Positions 44,139-51,461 of a DNA stretch of 53,273 nt are shown here, piece after piece. The stretch is from an uncultured Bacilli bacterium. GTDB lineage: Bacteria; Bacillota_I; Bacilli_A; RF39; UBA660. The notes beneath the pieces are model-generated. The model saw only the letters and a list, made by a program, of their open reading frames with translations, made no database searches and was not told the DNA's origin. Every line of letters starts with the position of its first letter. Within the stretch, counting starts at the first letter, position 1. The position numbers were made by a program, and so were the translations under genes. The stretch lies in the NCBI GenBank assembly GCA_947627995.1, contig CANQYE010000006.1:1-53273 (forward strand), read 5' to 3'.

Positions 44139-44615
44139 CTAATTAACATAAGCAATACTCGTTGTTGATTGACCATTATTTATTATAATTTGTTTAATTG
44201 ACCAAAAAATTATTAAAATAATAAATATAATACCTATAATTATTATAAATTTTACTTTTTTGCTTCTTGGTTTATTAGAAATTTTGGTATAAGGTGAAAC
44301 AATTTCGTTTGTCTCTTCTTTATTTTTCATTTCATTTTGAATTTCTTTTTCAATATCCTCCACTGGAATTTTAGAAGTATATTCAAATAAATATTCATTA
44401 AAATTATTTATAATCTTATCTGGATCTAATCCTAGATATTTTGCATAATTTTGCAAATATTCTTTTAAAACAAAAATATCTTTAAAACAACCAATATTTC
44501 CATCTTCTATGTTTTCTAATATTAATTCTTTTATATTTAAATCCTGACTTACTTCTTCCAAACTGACCCCGATTTTTTCTCTCGCCGACTTTAACGTCGA
44601 TCCAATCTCAATCAA
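44139..44615 (-). CDS. RodZ/YmfM-like helix-turn-helix membrane protein
   Basis: RodZ-type proteins connect the membrane to MreB for cell shape. The product has a cytoplasmic HTH_25 domain (SLEEVSQDLNIKELILENIEDG) and one membrane segment (about 125-148) with only about ten residues beyond it, so the external domain of classical RodZ is missing, as in small Firmicutes YmfM proteins. The track's GTG overlaps AAAGGAG. The TTG at 44615, 8 nt from it, is the more likely start (158 aa). It begins about 26 nt after RNase P RNA with no separate promoter visible. Confidence 0.82.
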   Translation of the reverse strand: MIEIGSTLKSAREKIGVSLEEVSQDLNIKELILENIEDGNIGCFKDIFVLKEYLQNYAKYLGLDPDKIINNFNEYLFEYTSKIPVEDIEKEIQNEMKNKEETNEIVSPYTKISNKPRSKKVKFIIIIGIIFIILIIFWSIKQIIINNGQSTTSIAYVN

Positions 44616-44640
44616 TTTTTTCACTCCTTTAAATAAAAAA

Positions 44641-44997
44641 ATAATATCTTATAAGCCATGTTCTGTACTCATATGAGCGGCAAACATTTATCTACTATAA
44701 AAATATAGTCCTTTACTCCGTTTTTATTCCTTTGTAAAAGCTCCCCTACCAAAATTTGGGTTTCTCGCTCGCGGGGTTTACCACGTTCCACATCCCTTGT
44801 TTCCAAGTTTCTCGTCTCTTTGGCACTTTTATATTTACTCAAACCATTTAAGGTTTTTTCAAAGCCGTTATGCAAAAGCATACTATTGGTTATTTTTTCC
44901 CAATACACGAACACTACAATCATCACAGATTGTGCGAGCATGGACTTTCCTCTACTCAATATCAATATTATTAAGTAGCGTTTGCCAAGATATTATT
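44641..44997 (-). ncRNA. rnpB: RNase P RNA, Bacillus class B
   Basis: The catalytic RNA that trims tRNA 5' ends. The minus strand contains the conserved core: GAGGAAAGTCCATGCTCGCAC, then AGTGTTCGTG, AAAGTGCCA, GGTAAACCCC with GCGAGCGAGAAACCC, GGTAGGGGAGC, and CAGAACATGGCTTAT at the 3' end. These align in order with B. subtilis RnpB. Helix P1 is ATAATATCTT (44987-44996) with AAGATATTAT (44641-44650). The ORFs on both strands here are artefacts. The 5' end touches the gpsB stop codon, and the gpsB-rnpB order is conserved in Firmicutes. Confidence 0.97.
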
Positions 44998-45325
44998 CAT
45001 TTTTACCATAAACTATTTTCTCTAGTTGACTTAATCTGCGTAAAAGGTCGACATTATTCACACCATGATTAGTTTCACTCGAATCCTCTGCTGCTTCTAT
45101 ATTAGCTTTTAATCTTCTAATTTCATTTTTTAATTTTAAATTATCATCAGTTAAATCTCTTATTTGTTTTTCTTGTGAATTAATTATAGTACTAAATTCA
45201 GTATAATCTCGAATAACTAAATCTAAAAACTTATCAACTTCTTGAGGCCTATAACCTCTAGCATCTATTTTAAATTCTTTGTCTAATATTTCTTGCGGTG
45301 TTAAATAAATTCGATTATTATACAT
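44993..45325 (-). CDS. gpsB: Cell-division protein GpsB (DivIVA family)
   Basis: GpsB shuttles PBP1 between septum and side wall. The 110-aa product has the DivIVA lipid-binding motif (YLTPQEILDKEFKIDARGYR) and DKFLDLVIRDY, a coiled coil (about 40-75) and a short C-terminal trimerisation helix. AAGGGTGAT precedes the ATG. A consensus promoter lies upstream, and rnpB follows directly. The PBP1A gene it probably serves is 1.2 kb away. Confidence 0.95.
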   Translation of the reverse strand: MYNNRIYLTPQEILDKEFKIDARGYRPQEVDKFLDLVIRDYTEFSTIINSQEKQIRDLTDDNLKLKNEIRRLKANIEAAEDSSETNHGVNNVDLLRRLSQLEKIVYGKNE

Positions 45326-45349
45326 AATATCACCCTTCTTACGTTGTTA

Positions 45350-45378
45350 ATTATAAAAAAAAAAGCCTATTTTGTCAA
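45350..45378 (-). promoter_or_regulatory. gpsB promoter
   Basis: TTGACA (45373-45378), a 17-nt spacer and TATAAT (45350-45355) on the minus strand: an exact consensus promoter, probably also transcribing rnpB. Confidence 0.9.
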
Positions 45379-45402
45379 GATAAGCATTAGTATGTATTTA
45401 TT

Positions 45403-45513
45403 TTAAAATTTTCTTTTTATATTTCTGTTCGAATTAATTGGATTACTTAAATTTAAACTAGCTTGATTAATATCTTCAAGCATTTTGTCTATAAAAAAAT
45501 CTATTCTTATCAT
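45403..45513 (-). CDS. Small ORF, 36 aa, with strong ribosome-binding site
   Basis: This ORF is not in the track. It reads MIRIDFFIDKMLEDINQASL and ends NIKRKF. AAGGAGG lies 6 nt before the ATG, as strong as any in the window, and the ORF ends about 25 nt before the gpsB -35. The predicted protein is an amphipathic helix with a basic tail. No promoter with two good hexamers is visible upstream. Together with recU regulatory sequence it fills the 313-nt gap 45326-45638. Confidence 0.55.
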   Translation of the reverse strand: MIRIDFFIDKMLEDINQASLNLSNPINSNRNIKRKF

Positions 45514-45650
45514 AAATTTCCTCCTTAAATAGGATAACAAATTAAAATTATTCTGTCATTAGTTTCGACAAATATTGTCAAAATATAATTTTTATAAAAA
45601 GATAGTGGAAATGGCCAAAAAAATATTATATAATTAAAATGGTGATAAAG

Positions 45651-46223
45651 GTGTTATATCCTAATAATATAAAAAAAGAATTCAAACATAATATTTCTCA
45701 TAAAAATAGAGGTATGGACCTTGAAAATTTAATTAATGATACTAATAAATATTATATTGAAAAAGATATCGCTTTAATATATAAAAAACCAACTCCCATA
45801 GGTATTGTTGATGTTAGTTATGAAAATAAGCATAAGATAATTAAAAAAGGATATTTTGCATCACCATCAACTTTAGATTATAATGGTATTTATAAAGGAA
45901 AATATTTAGATTTTGAAGCAAAAGAAACAAAAAATAAAACTTCATTCCCTTTAAGAAATATTCATCATCATCAAATAGAACATATACGAGGTGTTATACG
46001 GCATAAAGGTATTAGTTTTTTAATAATTAAAATGAATGGACTTATATATTTACTTGAAGGAACTGATTTTTTAAATTATATTGATAGTAAAAATAGAGCA
46101 TCTATTGAGTATAATTATATTAAAGAAAAAGGACATCTAATAAAAGAAGCATTTATTCCGGCATTAGATTATTTAAAAACTGTAGATAAAATTTATTTCA
46201 AGGAGCGTGGTAAAAGTGGCTAA
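45651..46223 (+). CDS. recU: Holliday junction resolvase RecU
   Basis: RecU cleaves Holliday junctions and modulates RecA. The product has NRGMDLENLINDTNKYY, the active-site region DYNGIYKGKYLDFEAKETKNKTSFPL (Asp, Glu-x-Lys), and HHHQIEHIRGV. The ORF track begins at the ATG at 45639, but a TATAAT at 45629-45634 would place the transcript start almost on it. The GTG at 45651 gives MLYPN, matching the MIRYPN start of B. subtilis RecU (190 aa). It overlaps pbp1A by 8 nt, the conserved recU-ponA pair. Confidence 0.95.
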   Translation: MLYPNNIKKEFKHNISHKNRGMDLENLINDTNKYYIEKDIALIYKKPTPIGIVDVSYENKHKIIKKGYFASPSTLDYNGIYKGKYLDFEAKETKNKTSFPLRNIHHHQIEHIRGVIRHKGISFLIIKMNGLIYLLEGTDFLNYIDSKNRASIEYNYIKEKGHLIKEAFIPALDYLKTVDKIYFKERGKSG

Positions 46224-48984
46224 TAATAAAATAAAAAAAGGAAAAAATAATAATATTAAAAAAAATAATAAACAAAAAAAAGGTAATATTAAAGGTAATA
46301 CTACAAATAATAAAAAAGGAAAATCAAAAAAACAAATTATATTAATTGCTATAATGATGTTTTGCATATTGTTTTTTCTTTTAACTATATTGTTTGGCCT
46401 ATACATAATTATTTCTTCACCAAAATTTTCTAAAGACCAACTATATAATAAAGAATTAAGCGTAATGTATGATATAAATGGAGACGAATATGCAGAATTA
46501 GGATCTGAAAATAGAGAGCTTGTAACATATGAAGATTTACCTGAAGTATTAATAGATGCAATAGTTGCTACCGAAGATTCAAGATTTTTTCAACACAATG
46601 GCTTTGATATCGCTCGATTCGTAAAAGCTAGTTTAGGTCAGGCTGCTGGACAAAATGCTGGTGGAGCATCAACTTTAACAATGCAAGTTGTAAAAAATAC
46701 ATTTACTTCAACCGAGTCTCATGGAATAAAAGGAATAATACGTAAATTCACTGATATTTATATGTCAATATTTAAAGTAGAAAAAAATTATACAAAAGAA
46801 CAAATAATGGAATTTTATGTTAATGCTCCTTATTTAGGAAATAGTTCTTATGGTGTTGAAGCTGCAAGCCAATCTTATTTCGGCAAATCAGTGTCTGACT
46901 TAACTCTTACCGAAGCTGCTTTAATCGCAGGATTATATCAAGCTCCACATGCTTATGACCCCTATAATAATCCTGAAGCTGCAACTAATAGAAGAGCAAC
47001 CGTTTTAAGTTTAATGCGTAAACATGGTTATATTACAAAAGAACAACAAGAACTTGCAAATAGCATTTCTATACAATCTTTACTATTGCCAAAAGATCAA
47101 GTTAAAGATAATAATATTAATCAAGGTTTTGTCGACACTGTAGTAGAAGAAGTAATTAAAAAAACAGGTAATAATCCTTATGATGTTCCAATGTTAATTT
47201 ATACAACAATGGACCCAAAAGGTCAAAGCGTATTAAATGGTATTATGAATGGTGAATCATTCCAATTTGTTAATGATGAAGTTCAAATGGGAATCACTAT
47301 TACAAGCGTAAAAGATGGATCTATTGTAGCTGTTGGTGCTGGTAGAAATCGTGTTGGTGAAAGACAATATAATTATGCAACAATGATTAAAAGACATCCT
47401 GGATCCGCAGCAAAGCCATTCTTTGCATATGGACCTTTAATTGAATATAACAATGCATCTCCAGCAACTTACTTTTTTGATTTACCATATTCGTATTCTA
47501 ATGGTCAAAGCGTAAGTAATGCTGATAAAGGCCATCGGGGTATAATGAATATGAAAACTGCTTTAGCATCCAGTCGTAACATTCCTGCAATACAAGCTTT
47601 TCAACAAGTTGATAAAGAAAAAATCTCAGAATTTGCTCATAATGTTGGAATTGATTATGGAAAAGAATTATTCGAATCTGCTGCAATTGGAGCATTTGAT
47701 GGAGTAAGTCCTCTACAAATGTCTGCTGCATATGCTACTTTAGCAAGAGGAGGAGAATATATTGAACCATACTCTTTCACTAAAATTGTTTATCGTGAAA
47801 ATAATAAAGAATATATTAATGAAATAAAGAAAAAACAAGCTATGAGTGATTCAACTGCTTATCTATTAACATATATTTTAAACTATGCTATTGAAAATAA
47901 TAAAATATTAGGTAGTTTAAGTGTTGGAAATACTCAAGTTGCTGGAAAGACAGGAACTTCAACAATAGATGGCAATGCGTTAAAAAAATATCATTTACCA
48001 AGTAGTGCAATTATGGACAGCTGGGCAAATTTATATACATCTGACTATGCGGCATCTATTTGGTATGGTTATAAAGAGGTAAAAGAAAATAGATATTTAA
48101 CTGCCACTACTGGTGATAGAGTTAGAAAAAAAATATCTCAAATTATAGCAAATAATTATTTTAATACAGGAGCTAAATTTAATGTTCCAAGTAGTGTAGT
48201 TAAAGCAGAATATGAATTGTATACTTTCCCTCTTACAAAGCCGACTGAGAATACACCTGAATCATTAAGAGGTTATGAGTATTTTAAAGCTGGTGCTGAA
48301 CCTGAAGCTTCAACAATATCATATTCAAAATTAGATACACCTACTAACCTTAAAGCAAACGAATCAGGTTCAACTATAAGTATTAGTTGGGATCCAATTA
48401 ATGCTCCAGTTGGCAATACACAAAGTGGAATAGAATTATATGAAAAATACTTTGGAAAATATGCTAGTAAATTTTATAATGCTATGGCTCAATATAATAG
48501 TACAAAAGTAGGTACAATTGGATATAATATTACTGTTAAAGACCCAACTGGAAATACCACGGATTTAGGATTTACTACTAATACAAATTATACTTATGCA
48601 ATTAATTCTGGAAATGGTAGTTATACATTTAATATAAGGGCTGTTTACAGCAGTAGTAGTAAAGGTGGATCAGACATAACCACTGCTATTGTTAAAGTCT
48701 CAAATCAAATTGATGAAAATACGGAATCTGATGATACTTCTTGCAATGGAAATGAGTTTAAAATTATTTCCCCAAATGTTTATGGAGATACCATTACTTT
48801 ATCAGCAGGAAAAGTTTCAGAATTGAATACAAAAATTAAATGGTGTGGAACATATACTCTAACTGTTAAAGATGGTAGTAAAATACTAAATCAAAGAGAT
48901 GAGCTATCTGCTGGAAAAATTTATGGATTAACGTTTACTTCTACAGATGCCAAAGTATATGAATATAAATTAAAAATAACATAA
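46216..48984 (+). CDS. ponA: Bifunctional penicillin-binding protein 1A with C-terminal extension
   Basis: Class A PBPs polymerise and crosslink peptidoglycan. In order: a very Lys/Asn-rich cytoplasmic tail (1-38), a membrane segment (about 40-64), a GT51 transglycosylase (VATEDSRFFQHNGFD; GGASTLTMQVVKN), and a transpeptidase with S-x-x-K in HPGSAAKP, S-x-N in ASSRNIPA and the KTGTS box. After about residue 700 there is an FN3-like domain and a further beta domain with two Cys (SCNG; KWCGTY). The GTG at 46216 with AAGGAG upstream is preferred over the track's GTG at 46207. Confidence 0.95.
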   Translation: MANNKIKKGKNNNIKKNNKQKKGNIKGNTTNNKKGKSKKQIILIAIMMFCILFFLLTILFGLYIIISSPKFSKDQLYNKELSVMYDINGDEYAELGSENRELVTYEDLPEVLIDAIVATEDSRFFQHNGFDIARFVKASLGQAAGQNAGGASTLTMQVVKNTFTSTESHGIKGIIRKFTDIYMSIFKVEKNYTKEQIMEFYVNAPYLGNSSYGVEAASQSYFGKSVSDLTLTEAALIAGLYQAPHAYDPYNNPEAATNRRATVLSLMRKHGYITKEQQELANSISIQSLLLPKDQVKDNNINQGFVDTVVEEVIKKTGNNPYDVPMLIYTTMDPKGQSVLNGIMNGESFQFVNDEVQMGITITSVKDGSIVAVGAGRNRVGERQYNYATMIKRHPGSAAKPFFAYGPLIEYNNASPATYFFDLPYSYSNGQSVSNADKGHRGIMNMKTALASSRNIPAIQAFQQVDKEKISEFAHNVGIDYGKELFESAAIGAFDGVSPLQMSAAYATLARGGEYIEPYSFTKIVYRENNKEYINEIKKKQAMSDSTAYLLTYILNYAIENNKILGSLSVGNTQVAGKTGTSTIDGNALKKYHLPSSAIMDSWANLYTSDYAASIWYGYKEVKENRYLTATTGDRVRKKISQIIANNYFNTGAKFNVPSSVVKAEYELYTFPLTKPTENTPESLRGYEYFKAGAEPEASTISYSKLDTPTNLKANESGSTISISWDPINAPVGNTQSGIELYEKYFGKYASKFYNAMAQYNSTKVGTIGYNITVKDPTGNTTDLGFTTNTNYTYAINSGNGSYTFNIRAVYSSSSKGGSDITTAIVKVSNQIDENTESDDTSCNGNEFKIISPNVYGDTITLSAGKVSELNTKIKWCGTYTLTVKDGSKILNQRDELSAGKIYGLTFTSTDAKVYEYKLKIT

Positions 48985-48986
48985 AG

Positions 48987-49020
48987 AAAAAGATATATTA
49001 AATATCTTTTCTTTTTTTTT
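48987..49020. terminator. Terminator between pbp1A and nth
   Basis: AAAAGATAT-ATTAA-ATATCTTTT followed by C and nine T on the plus strand, between convergent genes. It also gives a hairpin leftward. Confidence 0.8.
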
Positions 49021-49630
49021 CTTTACTTTTGCATAAATTATAAAGCTCACAGTTATAACAATCAGGATTTTTTGCTTTACAAATATATCTTCCAAATAAG
49101 ACTAATTGATGATGTAGTTTAGTCCATTTATCTTTTGGAAATTTTTTCATTAATTTCTTTTCAACATTAAATACATCATCATTTTTACTTGCTAAGCCTA
49201 AGCGTTTAGAAACACGGAAGACATGAGTATCAACTGCAATACATGGGACATCATATAAATTAGACAAAACTACATTACAAGTTTTCCTACCAACGCCAGG
49301 TAATGATTCTAAATATTTCCTATCATTTGGCACTTTTCCATCATAATGTTCAACTAACGATTTTGCCACTTCTTTAATAAAATAACTTTTCTTTTTAAAA
49401 GTACCAACTGGCATAATAATTTTTTCAATATCATTAATTGGAGCTTCAGTCAAAGAAAAAATGTCATATTTATCAAATAAAATTTTTGTTACTTTATTAA
49501 CGTTTTTATCCGTAGTCTGTGCACTCATAATTGTAGCCAATAATAATTCATAATCTTTTGTGTAATAAAGTTCACATTTTGCATCAGGATACATTTTGTC
49601 CAATGCTATAATAATATCTTTAATCATCAT
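48998..49630 (-). CDS. nth: Endonuclease III
   Basis: Nth removes oxidised pyrimidines and nicks the abasic site. The product has the helix-hairpin-helix LPGVGRKTCNVVLSN with the catalytic Lys, the catalytic Asp in VDTHVFRVSKRLG, and the C-terminal 4Fe-4S motif C-x6-C-x2-C-x5-C (CKAKNPDCYNCELYNLC). Length is 210 aa. Its start lies within the last codons of dnaD (11-nt overlap), matching the Bacillus dnaD-nth pair. Confidence 0.97.
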   Translation of the reverse strand: MMIKDIIIALDKMYPDAKCELYYTKDYELLLATIMSAQTTDKNVNKVTKILFDKYDIFSLTEAPINDIEKIIMPVGTFKKKSYFIKEVAKSLVEHYDGKVPNDRKYLESLPGVGRKTCNVVLSNLYDVPCIAVDTHVFRVSKRLGLASKNDDVFNVEKKLMKKFPKDKWTKLHHQLVLFGRYICKAKNPDCYNCELYNLCKSKEKKRKDI

Positions 49631-50261
49631 CGTTTAACCAATCATAATCAAAAAGATCAACTTCTTTTTCTTCATCTTTTTTCTTCACAAAATTTTTAAC
49701 ATCATTCATTGTTTTAAAATGTTTTTTATTCCATTCAAATAATATTTTATCAATGTATCTCATATTAGTAACACCATTATAAACTGCTTCTTTTAATGCT
49801 CCTATTATTAATTCTTCACTTATATTCATTTCAAGCCATCCATTAATAATTTCATATTCCATAGGTGATAAAGTTCTTCCTAATTCTTTTTCAAATTTAG
49901 TAAATATTGTCCCAGATAAGCTTTTTTCTTCATCATCATTAATTAATTTTTCCATTTCTTTATAATAATTTGTCAGATCAATTACTTCTATCATTTTTAA
50001 AGAGCTATCTTTTTTGGTGTTAATAGATATAAGATTTTTAGCAAGTAAATTATTAAAACTTTGAATAACCTCTTCATTATCTATTCTTAAAGTTTGACTA
50101 ATTTGCTCTAAATTTAAAAGCTTTTCAGAATCATTATCAAAATAAGCTAAAATAATAAATTCACTTAATGTTAATTTCTTTTTAAAAGCTGTTAAAATAA
50201 AATAATTATTTAATACAAGTTTTTTTTCTTTTAACAAAAAATTTCTTAAACTATTTTTCAT
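49620..50261 (-). CDS. dnaD: DNA replication protein DnaD
   Basis: DnaD remodels DNA and helps load the replicative helicase in Firmicutes. The 213-aa product has the winged-helix N-domain (LTLSEFIILAYF; LNLEQISQTLRI) and the C-terminal DnaB_2 domain (EKELGRTLSPMEYEIINGWLE; MRYIDKILFEWNKK, the YxxxIxxxW motif), ending in an acidic tail. GGAGG precedes the ATG, and its start overlaps the end of cca by 11 nt. Confidence 0.95.
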   Translation of the reverse strand: MKNSLRNFLLKEKKLVLNNYFILTAFKKKLTLSEFIILAYFDNDSEKLLNLEQISQTLRIDNEEVIQSFNNLLAKNLISINTKKDSSLKMIEVIDLTNYYKEMEKLINDDEEKSLSGTIFTKFEKELGRTLSPMEYEIINGWLEMNISEELIIGALKEAVYNGVTNMRYIDKILFEWNKKHFKTMNDVKNFVKKKDEEKEVDLFDYDWLNDDD

Positions 50262-51354
50262 TAATATACCTCCACTTATTATCTTTTAAATATACTTCTA
50301 AATCTTTTTTATTATTTTTTAATTTCCCTGCTAGAATTAAATCAATTAAATCTTTCTTTATTATTGATATCATTTTTGAAGGCTTTATGTTCATTAACTT
50401 TAATATCATTTGTGTATTTAATTTTAAATCTTCCTCTGATTTAATCGGTAAATTAAAATAATCCTTATTTAATTGTTCTTTATTATATCCTAAAATTTGT
50501 CCAGCTACAAGAGAAATATACAATCCATAATCATAAAGAATTCTATTGTTTATATGTTTGTTTTCTATAATCTGTCTTATTTGTCTTATAGTATTATTTT
50601 CATATTTTGTCATAGAATACTTATCACTATAATTAAGCTGAGCCCACATTCCATTTAAATCCTCAATATAATTAATTTCTTTATAATTTATTTCTAAATA
50701 CTTTAAAATATTATATTTTTTTAACATATCTAAACCTTTTAAAGCATTTTTAGATAATAATATTAAATTAAGTTCTTCTTTTTTTCGCTCATATGAGATA
50801 TTCTTTAAATACTTTTTTGTTTTTTTTATCGAATTAATGAGTAAATCATCTAATTGAAAATCCAATATTGTAGCAAATCTAATAGCTCTTAATATACGTA
50901 GTGGATCTTCTTTTAATTTTTTTAAAGGATTACCGATTAATTTAATTTTTCTGTTTCTTAAATCATTTACCCCATTAACCAAATCATATATTTGACCATT
51001 TTTGTCCATATATATAGCATTGATGGTAAAATCGCGACGAATAACATCCTTTTCCATATCATCTACATAAATTATTTCTGTAGGTTTTCTTTTATAATAT
51101 TTTTTTTCTTCTCTAAAAGTTGTTATATCATAATTATAATTATTAGTCCTTATTTTAAAAGTTCCATATTTTTCTACTTTAAAGTTAGTATCTTTAAATA
51201 TATTAATTAAAAAACCAGTAGTGGCATTTGTAGCTATATCTATATCATTTGTGTTTTTAAATAATAGTTTATCTCTAACATATCCACCAACTAAAAATGC
51301 TTTAAATCCAGCATTTTCTATTTTTTCAAGGACTTTAATTATATTTGAATCCAT
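50251..51354 (-). CDS. cca: CCA tRNA nucleotidyltransferase
   Basis: This enzyme adds or repairs the 3' CCA of tRNAs without a template. Class II motifs are present: AFLVGGYVRDKLL, NDIDIAT with the two metal Asp, RRDFTINAIY, and EDPLRILRAIRFA. Length is 367 aa. The ATG at 51354 has GGTGA 7 nt upstream; the track begins at a TTG four codons earlier. It heads the cca-dnaD-nth run. The in-window tRNA already encodes CCA, so repair is one of its roles. Confidence 0.96.
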   Translation of the reverse strand: MDSNIIKVLEKIENAGFKAFLVGGYVRDKLLFKNTNDIDIATNATTGFLINIFKDTNFKVEKYGTFKIRTNNYNYDITTFREEKKYYKRKPTEIIYVDDMEKDVIRRDFTINAIYMDKNGQIYDLVNGVNDLRNRKIKLIGNPLKKLKEDPLRILRAIRFATILDFQLDDLLINSIKKTKKYLKNISYERKKEELNLILLSKNALKGLDMLKKYNILKYLEINYKEINYIEDLNGMWAQLNYSDKYSMTKYENNTIRQIRQIIENKHINNRILYDYGLYISLVAGQILGYNKEQLNKDYFNLPIKSEEDLKLNTQMILKLMNIKPSKMISIIKKDLIDLILAGKLKNNKKDLEVYLKDNKWRYINEK

Positions 51355-51414
51355 AATTTTCACCAATAATATTATAACATAAAATAAACAAGAATATCTT
51401 TATTTATAATATAA

Positions 51415-51443
51415 TAAAAAAAGTAGTTTTAAAAGCTACTTTT
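51415..51443 (-). terminator. Terminator of the surface-protein gene
   Basis: AAAAGUAG / CUACUUUU with a 9-nt loop followed by U-rich sequence on the minus strand. Confidence 0.75.
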
Positions 51444-51461
51444 CTTAATATTTATTAATTA

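Noticed and set aside
44669-44965. ORF of 98 aa on the minus strand (and 44797-45072 on plus)
   Set aside because: Both lie inside RNase P RNA, whose conserved core explains the sequence.
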